Assembly (NCBI RefSeq): GCF_039534915.1
Contig: NZ_BAAAWE010000001.1
Location: 6,758,001-6,822,000, forward strand
Direction: 5' to 3'
Length of the DNA stretch: 64,000 nucleotides
Source of the DNA: Streptomyces roseofulvus
GTDB taxonomy: Bacteria > Actinomycetota > Actinomycetes > Streptomycetales > Streptomycetaceae
Each line of letters begins with the position of its first letter. The stretch's first letter is position 1. Both the position numbers and the translations under genes were made by a program. The notes beneath the pieces were generated by a model, which was given only the letters and a program-made list of their open reading frames with translations, was not told the DNA's origin and searched no databases. Positions 9,480-17,514 of this stretch are shown here, one piece after another.

Positions 9480-9516
9480 ATCGAGACGCAAGCGTCTCGA
9501 TACGTTTGCGTCTCGA
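9480..9516. promoter_or_regulatory. Probable TetR operator between PAP2 and tetR genes
   Basis: ATCGAGACGC-AA-GCGTCTCGAT is a perfect 10+2+10 palindrome at 9480-9501. A third GCGTCTCGA half-site follows at 9508-9516, 16 bp from the second. It sits between divergent starts at 9411 and 9601, the usual place for autoregulation and control of the neighbour operon. Confidence 0.75.
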
Positions 9517-9600
9517 ATGTGCGCCCCCTACCCTCGTATGTGGCAGAAAAGGGTGCTCTCGCCCCGCGCGCAGAGCCCCGGAGGGATCCGGGAGGGACCG

Positions 9601-10200
9601 ATGTCCACACAGGCCGCCACCGCCGCCGCCCGCCGCAGCAAGATCACGCCGGAGCGCGAGGCGGAGCTCTACGAGGCCGTGCTCTGCCTCCTGCGCGAAG
9701 GCGGCTACGACGCGGTGACCATGGAGGGCGTCGCGGCCCGCACCAAGTGCGGCAAGGCCACCCTCTACCGGCAGTGGGGTGCCAAACCGCAGCTCGTCAC
9801 CGCGGCCCTCGCCGCCCGCCGCTGCGCGCTCTTCACCGGCATCGACACCGGAAGCCTCGCCGGCGACCTCCACGAGGCGGCCCGCATCGCCTCCGCCCGC
9901 CACGAGCGCGACACCGAACTGATGGAGGCCGTCGCCCAGGCGTACCTCCAGCACCCCGACCTGCGAAGCGCCCTGCGCGAGACCGTCATCGCCCCCGAGG
10001 TCGCCGCCATCGACGCCGTCGTGCAGCGCGCCGTCGAGCGCGGCGAGGTCGCCGCCGACAATCCGGCCACCGCCTTCGTCGCCCCCAGCTTCATGGGCCT
10101 GCTCCGCATCGAGCGGCTCCTGGAGGACCGCTTCCCCGACTCCGCCGCCCGCGCGTTCGTCGACGCCGTCCTGCTGCCCGTCCTGCGCGTCGGCGGGTGA
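9601..10200 (+). CDS. TetR-family transcriptional regulator
   Basis: 199 aa. ATG 9601 is preceded by GGGAGGG. The N-terminal HTH reads EAVLCLLREGGYDAVTMEGV then AARTKCGKATLYRQWGAK, the classic TetR recognition helix. The helical C-terminal ligand domain is of the TetR_C type (about residues 80-199). It probably represses the divergent PAP2-EamA operon and itself through the palindrome at 9480-9516. The effector is unknown, perhaps a membrane-active compound. Confidence 0.9.
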   Translation: MSTQAATAAARRSKITPEREAELYEAVLCLLREGGYDAVTMEGVAARTKCGKATLYRQWGAKPQLVTAALAARRCALFTGIDTGSLAGDLHEAARIASARHERDTELMEAVAQAYLQHPDLRSALRETVIAPEVAAIDAVVQRAVERGEVAADNPATAFVAPSFMGLLRIERLLEDRFPDSAARAFVDAVLLPVLRVGG

Positions 10201-10229
10201 CGGGCCCCGGGCTCCCGCACCCTGGGACC

Positions 10230-10598
10230 ATGCCCGCCACCGCCCCCGACGTCCGCGTCCGCCGCGTCTACGACGCCCCGTCCCCCGACGACGGGGTCAG
10301 GGTCCTGGTCGACCGCCTCTGGCCGCGCGGCCTCGCCAAGGCCGACGCCCGCATCGACGAGTGGCCGAAGGCCCTCACCCCCTCCACCGAGCTCCGCCGC
10401 TGGTACCACGGCCCCGGAGAAGGCGACTTCGACGAGTTCCGCCGCCGCTACGAGGCCGAACTCGCGGCCCCCGACGCCGCCGCCTCCCTGGCCCGCCTCC
10501 GCACCCTCGCCCGGACGCAGACGCTCACCCTCCTGACGGCCGCCAAGCACCCGGAGACCAGCCACACCACGGTCCTGGAGGCGGAACTGACCGGCTAG
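10230..10598 (+). CDS. DUF488 family protein
   Basis: 122 aa from ATG 10230. The DUF488 (YeaO-like) hallmark is clear: RVYDAPSPDDGVRVLVDRLWPRG at the N-terminus (VDRLWPRG motif), WYHGPGEGDFDEFRRRY in the middle and LTLLTAAKHPETSHTTVL near the end. Function in the family is unestablished. It stands 29 nt after the TetR gene and may be read from the same promoter, although no ribosome binding site is strong. Confidence 0.88.
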   Translation: MPATAPDVRVRRVYDAPSPDDGVRVLVDRLWPRGLAKADARIDEWPKALTPSTELRRWYHGPGEGDFDEFRRRYEAELAAPDAAASLARLRTLARTQTLTLLTAAKHPETSHTTVLEAELTG

Positions 10599-10600
10599 GT

Positions 10601-10781
10601 CGTCTCTTCCGGATCAGGCCGGATCACGGAGCGGCGTCCGGTGCGTGCGCTCGCAAGGCGGAGGAGGGAGTCGACGCGGTGGGGGCACCTCCCGGCGGTA
10701 GCTGGGGGAGTCGGCGACCGACGACAACGCGGCGAGCGTGCGTGCCAGACGCCGCGAGCCCGGCATGATCCGGAAGAGACG
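10601..10781. repeat. Palindrome-bounded dispersed repeat (MITE-like, Streptomyces type)
   Basis: A 181-bp unit is bounded by a perfect 16-bp inverted repeat, CGTCTCTTCCGGATCA at 10601-10616 and its complement at 10766-10781. The interior holds a smaller hairpin (CACCTCCCGG to CTGGGGGAG, about 10686-10710) and GTGCGTGCGCTCG / GAGCGTGCGTGC-like arms, so the whole unit can fold into a long cruciform. It lies between convergent genes. I recall similar GGGGGCACCTCCC elements scattered in Streptomyces genomes. That is memory, not a search. Confidence 0.7.
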
Positions 10782-10787
10782 GCCCAG

Positions 10788-11294
10788 CTAGGGACGGGCC
10801 AGCCGGGGCGCCTCCCGGGCGGCGTCGGGAACGCCGCCGCCCGCCCGCTCCACCCGCCCCGCCAGCTCCCCGGCCCACGCCACCAGCCCGGCCACGTCCA
10901 CCCCGTACGCCTCGCCGCCCCCGTCCGCGTACCCCGCGATCCGCCCGGCCCCCCGCCGCAGCAGCCGCGCCCCGCCCGTCGCGTTCCCCCGGGCGGCGTG
11001 CGTCAGCCCCACGGCCAGCTGCGCCAGTCCCTGCCACAGCTCCCGCTCACCCTCGGGCCCCGACTTCCACGCGTCCTCGAACACCTCGTGCGCATGGAAC
11101 GGCATCCCCGCGTCCAGCAGCCGCTGCGCCTCCCGCACCGTCTCCGCCGCCCCGCGCACCACCCCCTCGGGCTGCCGCGCCACCCCCGCGACCCCGTACG
11201 GCAACGGCCGCCCGAGCCCGTCCCGAGGCCGAGCGCTCCGCGCCCGCCCCTCCGCGTCCCGATCCCGCCCCGCCCGTCTCGCTTCCCCGCTCAT
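10788..11294 (-). CDS. DUF309 family protein
   Basis: 168 aa taken from ATG 11294 (weak GGCGGG upstream, so the start is tentative). The DUF309 core is evident: DAGMPFHAHEVFEDAWKSGP, then ELWQGLAQLAVGLTHAARGN and GGARLLRRGAGRIAGY, with the conserved H-x-H-E-x-F/W-E and QGLxQ motifs that suggest a small helical, possibly metal-binding bundle. Molecular role unknown. It converges on DUF488 across the repeat at 10601-10781. Confidence 0.85.
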   Translation of the reverse strand: MSGEARRAGRDRDAEGRARSARPRDGLGRPLPYGVAGVARQPEGVVRGAAETVREAQRLLDAGMPFHAHEVFEDAWKSGPEGERELWQGLAQLAVGLTHAARGNATGGARLLRRGAGRIAGYADGGGEAYGVDVAGLVAWAGELAGRVERAGGGVPDAAREAPRLARP

Positions 11295-11398
11295 CCCGCC
11301 ATTCTCCGCCCCCACCCACCGGCGTGCGATCTCCCGCCGCGGAGTGAGGTAATGTTCTCCTGCACGCCGACGCGGGAATCCCCGCGGCGAACGAGCAC

Positions 11399-11472
<74 letters not shown>

Positions 11473-11492
11473 CTCGAAAGAGTCGCAGGTCA

Positions 11493-11524
11493 GGGGCCGT
11501 TTCAGAGCAATCTGAAACGGCCCC
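11493..11524. terminator. Stem-loop after tRNA-Pro
   Basis: GGGGCCGTTTCAGA-GCAA-TCTGAAACGGCCCC is a perfect 14-bp stem with a GCAA tetraloop. It is positioned to end the tRNA transcript, and possibly the opposing int transcript. Confidence 0.85.
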
Positions 11525-11569
11525 TTGATCGTTCTTGGGGACCAGTCGGGGACCAACCCGACTTGACCG

Positions 11570-12049
11570 TCAGCGAACGACCACGATGGGGCTCGGCAGG
11601 GACCGGGGCGCACGGAGCGCCGTGAGGTGTGCCGAGAGGGCGGCACCGGCGGCGGTGATCTTGTGCACATCGGGATGCAGATACAGCTGCGTGGTGGTCA
11701 GCGAGCCGTGCCCGGCGATCTTGCGCAGGACGTGCACCTGGACGCCGGCGTCGGCGAACCAGGTGAGTCCGCTGTGCCGGAGGCCGCGCCGACGCAGATG
11801 CTCGTAGCCGAGTTTCGTGACGACGTCGTCCCAGTGGGTCGCGTCGCGCAGGACCGCGGTGGAGGCGCGGCCTCCGCGGGGGCCGGTGAACACGCGGGCA
11901 TCGGGATCGGGGCCTGCTGCCAGGACGCGTTGGGCGACGAGCGGGCGGATCTCCTCGATGATCGGTACCTGTCGTGCCCGCTTGCCCGTGGTGCCTTTGT
12001 CGACGAGACCGCCGGGGGCGGGAGTCGTCTGGCGCCGGACGGTCCAGAT
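11570..12049 (-). pseudogene. C-terminal fragment of tyrosine recombinase (integrative-element int)
   Basis: 159 codons ending with a normal stop. The frame opens with IWTVRRQTTPAPGGLVDKG and continues KRARQVPIIEEIRPL. It includes box II (LRRRGLRHSGLTWF), the second His (IAGHGS) and the catalytic Tyr (TTTQLYLHPD). An in-frame TGA at 12052-12050 marks the point where homology begins abruptly, and the N-terminal domain and box I Arg are missing. They are found on the same strand at 24126-24863, so this is one gene split by the 12-kb insertion. The usual box II His (HxxR) reads Arg here, a further sign of decay. The gene is the integrase of an element inserted at the adjacent tRNA-Pro. Confidence 0.9.
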
Positions 12050-12159
12050 TCAGTTGGTCGTGTTCCCTGTCAAGTCTTTCTGTTCAAGCTCGCATGGCCA
12101 TGCGGTGCTATGGCGAAGTGTCGTCTGCGAGTATCCGGCTTGCTCAGGGGACGCCTGCG

Positions 12160-12717
12160 GAAAAGACGCAGGGAAGATGCTCTACGAGCTGACGCCCGCG
12201 CCGACGATGTGCTGTGCCTGAATGTGGAGAACCTGTACCTACACAACAAGCGCGGGGAAGATCACCGCCAAGGGTGGGACAATCAAGTGAATCCGCTGGC
12301 AGTCCGGTACTTCCCAGCTCCTGCCCCGGCTCATCACCGAGCGCACCCGCGGGCCGCTGTTCCTCACCAGCCGTAAGGCTCCGGCTGGCACTTCGTTGCT
12401 GGATGTATGCCTGGAGATCAGGATGGGCCCGACTCTCCTATCGGCTGGCTGAGGAGATCTTCGAGTGCGCCACGCGGCTGCTTGCTAACCCACTTGCCTC
12501 ACCCGACGCCATCGAGAACCTGGACGGTTGGACCCTGCACCAGCTGCGGCACACCGCACTCACGCACGACGCCAAGCACGGCACCTCCACCCCGATGCTG
12601 CCGGCTCGCTCCCGCCACGCCTCAGTCCGCTCCCTGGAGCGCTACGCCCGCCCCGGGGTCGACGCCATCGCCCGCCATGTCGCCGAACGCAATCCGGCAG
12701 CTCGCCAACCCCAGTGA
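12160..12717 (+). pseudogene. Decayed tyrosine recombinase (second integrase), C-terminal half
   Basis: Pieces of one integrase lie in successive frames. RADDVLCLNVENLYLHNKRG (about 12195-12255) is followed, after a frameshift, by KITAKGGTIK, a stop TGA at 12288-12290, then IRWQSGTSQLLPRLITERTR and KAPAGTSLLDVC. After another shift near 12420 come WARLSYRLAEEIFECATRLL and DGWTLHQLRHTALTHDAKHG with SRHASVRSLERYARPG. The box II HQLRH and terminal Tyr (LERYARPG) are intact but the gene cannot be translated. Left boundary approximate. It is unrelated in sequence to the split int next to it. Confidence 0.85.
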
Positions 12718-12927
12718 GCGTCGGCGCAAGAACCAGAGAACGTCCGCAGCTGATCTAGGTCCTCCCTGGATGCGATCCGCCGAGCTCACCAGTCTGCTCG
12801 CCTTGGGCCGACAGAGCCGTCGATGAGCACGGAGACGAGAGAGCCTGGTGGTTGGTAGCGTCCTCCTGCAGCTGCGGCACAGCATGCCAACGATGCATTT
12901 CGGATCATCCACTCACAAGGAGAGCCC

Positions 12928-13494
12928 ATGGCACTGTTCCGCCGCCGCAAGGAGATTCAGGAATCACGTCCCATCACTGATCACGCCGTGGAACCTTTCG
13001 GAACTCGCTTCGCAGGCGCTTTGGCAGCCCCGAAGAAGGAAGCGGACGCTCTAATATCCGAGTCTCTCCTGTGGCAGTTTGTCCAGGACACGCTGGAAGA
13101 GGGAGAGGTCGAGTGGGTCACCTGTGGCGGTATGTGGGTCCCTTCTGATGCCCCGCCACTGCCCGTGCGTTTCTACCTCACGGACCGCCGCGTGATCGTG
13201 GCCCTCGACAGCCCGAGTCTCTCGGCGAGAAGCATGGACCTCCCGTTCGACGACATCGCCGTATTCGACCCAGAGGGCCCTGTCGGAGGCCGTCGACCGA
13301 AGCGAATCCAGTACCTCGTGATCACCTCCGAGAGCGGTCGACCAGAGGACGGTGTCCGCACCATCGTCGAGTTCAACCTCGATGATGAAGGACACCGCTT
13401 CATAGGGACAGCAACGAAGGCCCTACGCCACCACGGTGGATTGCACGGCCGGCTGGAACGGGCCCGCAACTCTGGAAGCGAACCGTCCGCATAG
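12928..13494 (+). CDS. Hypothetical protein with PH-like (bPH/YokE-type) segment
   Basis: 188 aa from ATG 12928, preceded by AGGAGAGCCC. No family is certain. The centre, PVRFYLTDRRVIVALDSPS then MDLPFDDIAVFDPEG, has the LTDRRVIV strand pattern seen in bacterial PH-like domains. No signal peptide or membrane segment. Codon use is less extreme in GC than its chromosomal neighbours, consistent with cargo of the mobile element. It follows the decayed integrase and has no operon partner. Confidence 0.65.
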   Translation: MALFRRRKEIQESRPITDHAVEPFGTRFAGALAAPKKEADALISESLLWQFVQDTLEEGEVEWVTCGGMWVPSDAPPLPVRFYLTDRRVIVALDSPSLSARSMDLPFDDIAVFDPEGPVGGRRPKRIQYLVITSESGRPEDGVRTIVEFNLDDEGHRFIGTATKALRHHGGLHGRLERARNSGSEPSA

Positions 13495-13703
13495 AGGCTT
13501 CTCCCTCTTCAAGTCAGATGCGGTTTCAACAAGCACGGTGTCTCGTAGTCGGCTACCTATCGCACAGGTGGCCGCATTCCGCCGAGCAGATCTGGCAGCT
13601 GGCAGAAGTACCGGCCGAACGCCTTGCGGCGGCTCCTGGACATGGAGCCGCCCACGCGGAGCTGGATCGCCCCGCATCTCCGGCCTCAGGGAGCAGGGGT
13701 TCA
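13495..13703. other. Short spacer without supported gene
   Basis: Open frames on both strands are short, lack ribosome binding sites and resemble no family. Likely remnant DNA inside the element. Confidence 0.4.
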
Positions 13704-13738
13704 GTGGGTAGCGGGTGGGTGTTCAGTTTGCTGAACGG
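13704..13738 (+). repeat. 35-bp inverted repeat, left copy
   Basis: Begins GTGGGTAGCGGGTGGGTGTT and ends with the hairpin GTTCAG-TTTG-CTGAAC plus GG. The complementary strand at 16162-16196 matches at 32 of 35 positions. The pair brackets the pentapeptide-repeat gene and the gene at 15645. Could be ends of a small cassette or two related terminator/operator sites. Confidence 0.8.
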
Positions 13739-13756
13739 TCTTCTCCGGTGGGGTGG

Positions 13757-15562
13757 TCAGCGTTTGATGCGTCCGCGGATCGCGAGGACGGCGAGGGCGA
13801 GGAGGGCGGGTTCGAGGATGCGGGAGGTCATCTCGATGTAGGTGCCGGCGGTGGTGAGGTCCTGCCCGCTGGAGCGGAACACCACCGAGTTCAGGGTGAC
13901 GCTCAGGGCCTTGTCGAAGCGTTTGGCGGTGAACCGGTCCTTCACAGGGTTCTTCGGGTCCTGCTTGTCGATGACGAAGGTGACCTTCCCACCGCCGGCG
14001 GGGACGGTGCCGGTGGCTTCCTGTTTCGGGGAGGAGGCGGGCAGGCCGAAGGCCATCAGCAGCAGGATGGTGGTGAGCATGGCGGCGGCGAGCCATCCCA
14101 AGGCGCGCGAGGCGCGCAGGCCGTAGCCGGAGAGCAGCCAGTAGGCCCACAGCAGGCGGCGTTCGGTCTTGGGGGTGCCGGTGCGGTCGTGGCGGCGCAT
14201 CTCGCACTCGCCGTAGTAGAAGTCCGCCGCGCCAGGTTCGTTCTTGCCGTCCTCGAACGCCTTGCGGAGCTGCCGGTAGAGGGCGGCGACGTCGTCAGGG
14301 TCGGGGGTGCGGGCGGGGTCGCCGTGGTCCGGGCCGTTGCGCCACCGGCGAGGCTCGGGCGGGGCGTCTGCGGGCCCGGAGGGCTGCCCGGCGCTGTGGG
14401 CGCGCCAGTGGTGCTCCTCGGCCAGGGTGCGCCGGCGGGTCCAGCGGATCGGGGCTATGCCACGGCGGTGGAAGCCGGTGGGGGTGGGGGCGAGGGTGGT
14501 GCGGCCCTCCAGGCGGAGCTGGTCGAGGTGGAAGGCGCCGGAGAACAGGCATTCGGACAGGTCGGTGTCGGTCAGGACCAGGTGCGCGGCGTCCACTCCC
14601 TGCACCGACGTCACCCGTACCCGGTCGGGGCTGGTCAGCAGCCCCTCGTCCACGACGCCGGTGCCGGTGGTGAAGGGGGCGGGGTGGGCGGTGAGCGCGA
14701 CCGGAGCCGCCAGCACCGCGTAGCCGAGATCCACCTCAGCCCGCCGCACCCGCAGCGTCGCCGTCGACTCGAACCGCGTCCGCACACACGACACCGCACT
14801 CGCCGCAATCTCCAGCGTCACCGGCGCCCCGAACACCGCCCCCGACAGATCCACCTCTTGTGTGCACACCACCGGCCCCCACTGACCAGCCGCCAAGAAC
14901 TCCGCCCCACCGAAATCGGCATGGCCGGAGAACTGAGCCCTGCCAAACCATGCGTCGCCGGAGAACCGCGCCCGATTGAAATGGGAGACACCAGAAAAAT
15001 GCGTCCAGCTGAACCCTGCCGCACCGGAAAACCGCGCATTGACGAACTCGACATCACTGGAGAACCGCACATCGGCGAACTGAGCATCGCCGGAGAACTG
15101 CGCCCTCTCGAAGCCCGCGGCACCAGCGAACCGCGCCCCACCGAACCAGGCGTCGCCGGAGAACTGAGCTCCGCCGAACCATGCGTCGCCGGAGAACCGC
15201 GCCTCACCGAACTGGGCAACACCGGAGAACCGCGTAAACATGAACGGAGCAGTGCCGGAGAACCGGGCGCTGTTGAACCAGGCATCGCCGAGGTGCGGGT
15301 GTTGGGTGGTTGGGTCGGCGAGGGCGACCAAGAGCTCGTTGAGGAGGTCTTCGGTGAAGGGGGTGCCACGGTGGTCGATGTTCGCGCCCGGGGTCAGGCC
15401 CGCCAGGTAGGTGGTGCGGTCGGCGTCGTCTAGGTGTGCGAGACAGGCGGTGTGGCCAATGACCTGGATGCCGCGGCAGCCGACGGGGTCGGTGACCGGG
15501 TCAGCCCCGTGAGTGCAGTGCGGCCAGGACGGCGCTGCCGTCGGAGAGGTGAGCGTGCTCAT
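13757..15562 (-). CDS. Pentapeptide-repeat membrane protein with N-terminal Cys/His motif
   Basis: 601 aa from ATG 15562 (GGAG 11 nt upstream). Residues 16-43 hold a spaced Cys/His set (C16, H18, C29, H37, C40, H43), possibly zinc-binding. Residues ~93-222 are thirteen or so ten-residue units of the form GDAWFGGAQFS, a right-handed beta-helix pattern. The rest includes VAALYRQLRKAFEDGKNEPG and FYYGECEMRR, then a hydrophobic helix (about 470-495, ALGWLAAAMLTTILLLMAFG) and a last helix near the C-terminus. I recall this architecture from actinobacterial proteins of unknown role. Lies inside the inverted-repeat-bounded cassette. Confidence 0.85.
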   Translation of the reverse strand: MSTLTSPTAAPSWPHCTHGADPVTDPVGCRGIQVIGHTACLAHLDDADRTTYLAGLTPGANIDHRGTPFTEDLLNELLVALADPTTQHPHLGDAWFNSARFSGTAPFMFTRFSGVAQFGEARFSGDAWFGGAQFSGDAWFGGARFAGAAGFERAQFSGDAQFADVRFSSDVEFVNARFSGAAGFSWTHFSGVSHFNRARFSGDAWFGRAQFSGHADFGGAEFLAAGQWGPVVCTQEVDLSGAVFGAPVTLEIAASAVSCVRTRFESTATLRVRRAEVDLGYAVLAAPVALTAHPAPFTTGTGVVDEGLLTSPDRVRVTSVQGVDAAHLVLTDTDLSECLFSGAFHLDQLRLEGRTTLAPTPTGFHRRGIAPIRWTRRRTLAEEHHWRAHSAGQPSGPADAPPEPRRWRNGPDHGDPARTPDPDDVAALYRQLRKAFEDGKNEPGAADFYYGECEMRRHDRTGTPKTERRLLWAYWLLSGYGLRASRALGWLAAAMLTTILLLMAFGLPASSPKQEATGTVPAGGGKVTFVIDKQDPKNPVKDRFTAKRFDKALSVTLNSVVFRSSGQDLTTAGTYIEMTSRILEPALLALAVLAIRGRIKR

Positions 15563-15644
15563 AGCGGGGACGGCTCCAGACAGAAGAAGCTCCCGTGCCG
15601 ACGGTCGTCGGACGAGGGACGGAGGTCGTGCGGGTGGTGCCTGG

Positions 15645-16133
15645 TCAGGCGGGCCCAGGCCGGAATGGGTTGTACGCGGTGTACGGGGCCTGGTCCGTCT
15701 CACCGCGGCGGTGCCGCTCGGCTTGGTAGGCGTCCCAGGCCGCCTCGCCCTGCCGGGTGGAGCGCCACGGCAGGTTCTTCCTGCGGGTGAACTCGGCGTA
15801 CTCCAGGTCCGGCTCGGCGAGTCGGCGGCGGCGCTCGGCCCGCGGGTCGTCGCCGACGCGAGCACCGGTCAGATCGTCCACGTTCCGGGCACGGGCGAGT
15901 TCGTCCACGTCGAAGGCGATCCGGCGCAGGATCGCCGAGACCCGGGCAAAGTCCACCACGACGTTCGCACGGTCGGGGAAGTCGGCCTCGGGGCGGAGGT
16001 TGGCGGCGGGCGGGTAGGACTCGTGGTCCAGGTGGTCGATCCAGTCGGCGCACTGCCGGATCCAGCCCACCTCGTCCACCAGCCGCTCGGCGACGCTCGC
16101 ACGGCCGGACTTCCCCAGCCGGTCACCCTTCAC
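15645..16133 (-). CDS. Hypothetical protein, upstream partner of the pentapeptide gene
   Basis: 162 aa if GTG 16133 is used. The frame stays open to ATG 16205, but that reading would translate the inverted repeat (VGSGGVFSLLNG) and has its purine tract only 1 nt from the ATG, so I prefer the internal start. Sequence is charged and helical (VDFARVSAILRRIAFDVDEL, AERRRRLAEPDLEYAEFTRR) with no membrane segment. Not recognised. Same strand as the pentapeptide gene, 82 nt upstream. Confidence 0.6.
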   Translation of the reverse strand: MKGDRLGKSGRASVAERLVDEVGWIRQCADWIDHLDHESYPPAANLRPEADFPDRANVVVDFARVSAILRRIAFDVDELARARNVDDLTGARVGDDPRAERRRRLAEPDLEYAEFTRRKNLPWRSTRQGEAAWDAYQAERHRRGETDQAPYTAYNPFRPGPA

Positions 16134-16161
16134 CCTGCCCAGCCTGCCACCCCCGCACGGG

Positions 16162-16196
16162 CCGTTCAACAAACTGAACACCCCACCGCTACCCAC
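16162..16196 (-). repeat. 35-bp inverted repeat, right copy
   Basis: Read on the minus strand it begins GTGGGTAGCGGTGGGGTGTT and continues CAGTTTGTTGAACGG, matching 13704-13738 at 32 of 35 positions. It lies just upstream of the gene at 15645. Confidence 0.8.
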
Positions 16197-16227
16197 GTCG
16201 GCCATGCTCCCCGAGGCCGATCTCGCT

Positions 16228-16527
16228 CTACGGCTTTGGCTGGTCTTCTGGCCACATCGCGGGACTGGCGCCGTCGAAGCCGTCCATGCACCCCTTCATG
16301 AAGTACTTGCGCACTTCGGAGATCGCGCCCTCACCCATGGCGGCCTCGTAGTCCTGGAGCTGCTGTACGCACCCGGAGCCTTTCTCCGCGCCCGCCCGGC
16401 TCTCGTTGCGCCCGCTCAGGTACCCAGCCGCATAGTCGTAGGCGTTCGCCCCGCGCTGCACCTCGGTCCCGCAGCCAGTCGCGAGCGCAAGCACGGCGAC
16501 GGAGGCCACCCCCCAGCGTCTGACCAT
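16228..16527 (-). CDS. Small lipoprotein
   Basis: 99 aa. ATG 16527 follows GAGGGAGGGGAC. The N-terminus MVRRWGVASVAVLALATGC is a type II signal with lipobox LATG-C, so the mature protein is probably lipid-anchored from Cys19. The remaining 80 residues (QQLQDYEAAMGEGAISEV, FMKGCMDGFDG) match nothing I recognise. Two more Cys could form a disulfide. Confidence 0.75.
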   Translation of the reverse strand: MVRRWGVASVAVLALATGCGTEVQRGANAYDYAAGYLSGRNESRAGAEKGSGCVQQLQDYEAAMGEGAISEVRKYFMKGCMDGFDGASPAMWPEDQPKP

Positions 16528-16852
16528 GTCCCCTCCCTCTGATCTGCACGAACGCAGAGACTGTAGCGCTTGCCGCGCTTATCGATCCGGAAGCCGATGA
16601 GTTCAGTACGGGGGCACAGGCGACACCCGGATGATCAGCGAGTCGGGCGCGATCTAAGGACCGGGCACGCAGAGTGACTTTGCACCGGCCACCGCCGGCG
16701 ACGTCTTCGACCCCCTCGTGGACCGCTGGGGTCACCCAAGCCTGTCGACACGATGGCGCCCATCCCCAGTTCGGTCGAGGGGCAGACGCCATCGTCGTAC
16801 GGTCTGTCACACGGATTGCTTGTGTTGGACGCATGGTCACTCAACCGGCCTG
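16528..16852. other. Spacer, no gene seen
   Basis: About 325 bp between the lipoprotein start and the small membrane gene. No frame has a start with a plausible ribosome binding site. Probably the lipoprotein promoter plus remnant DNA. Confidence 0.4.
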
Positions 16853-17068
16853 CTAGTCCCAACCGCTGATGCCGCGCTCACCCGGGAACATCTTCTTGCA
16901 GTCGTCGAAGCTCCACACCTCCTGCGATGACTCCGCCTCGCACCGCTGCCGGTTCGTCTGCGGTTCGTCGTCCCCGCTGAAAGCGCCGGCGACGACGGCA
17001 ATCACGAAGATCACGACGATTACCAGGCAGCATGCCCCTGCTGGGTTTGGCTTGGCCTGCCCGCTCAC
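16853..17068 (-). CDS. Small single-pass membrane protein
   Basis: 71 aa from GTG 17068, overlapping the previous stop in GTGA (coupled). One hydrophobic helix (CCLVIVVIFVIAVVAGAF, about residues 13-30) is followed by a polar tail with Cys residues (RCEAESSQEVW, DDCKKMFPGERG). No family recognised. Second gene of a two-gene cargo operon. Confidence 0.6.
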   Translation of the reverse strand: MSGQAKPNPAGACCLVIVVIFVIAVVAGAFSGDDEPQTNRQRCEAESSQEVWSFDDCKKMFPGERGISGWD

Positions 17069-17322
17069 CGGCCGCCAGCCTTCACGCACTCGACGCACCA
17101 GGCTCCCGAGGAGATCAGTTCCCGGTCCTCGTGGAAGTGCGCCAGCACCCGCGCGACGCGATGCTTCACGCACCACAAGGCGTACACATTCGGCGTGGTC
17201 CCTTCGCCGACGTGCCGCAGGTACTCGGTGCCGGCCGCCGCGTGCCGGGGATCGGCCGCGTCGTACAGCACCTCCCAGCCGGGTATCTCTGCCTCGCGCA
17301 GCGCCTGCCTCTTCACCTTCAC
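17065..17322 (-). CDS. Hypothetical small protein
   Basis: 85 aa from GTG 17322, chosen because GGAGAGG lies about 8 nt upstream. GTG 17331 would leave no spacing. Contains LYDAADPRHAAAGTEYLRHV and two Cys near WCVKHRV and AWCVEC, perhaps a metal site. Not recognised. Coupled to the downstream small membrane protein by a 4-nt overlap. Confidence 0.55.
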   Translation of the reverse strand: MKVKRQALREAEIPGWEVLYDAADPRHAAAGTEYLRHVGEGTTPNVYALWCVKHRVARVLAHFHEDRELISSGAWCVECVKAGGR

Positions 17323-17514
17323 GGTCCCCACCTCTCCGGCAACTTCTGCGTTTCTTGATCTTCCCCGCCCTGTAGATGGGACGGGCTAGGTACTTCCCCA
17401 CAGCTGCCGGTCGGGTAGCGACAGCTGTACGACGTGTGACACGGTCCGCTGTGTCGGACGGCTCGTCTGGCGCCTCGTCGGGTCCTCCCCGAGTGGTGTG
17501 GGCGCGGTGGAGTT

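Noticed and set aside
16134..16205. Upstream ATG for the gene at 15645
   Set aside because: Its purine tract is only 1 nt from the ATG, and translation would cross the 35-bp inverted repeat. Kept as a possibility only.
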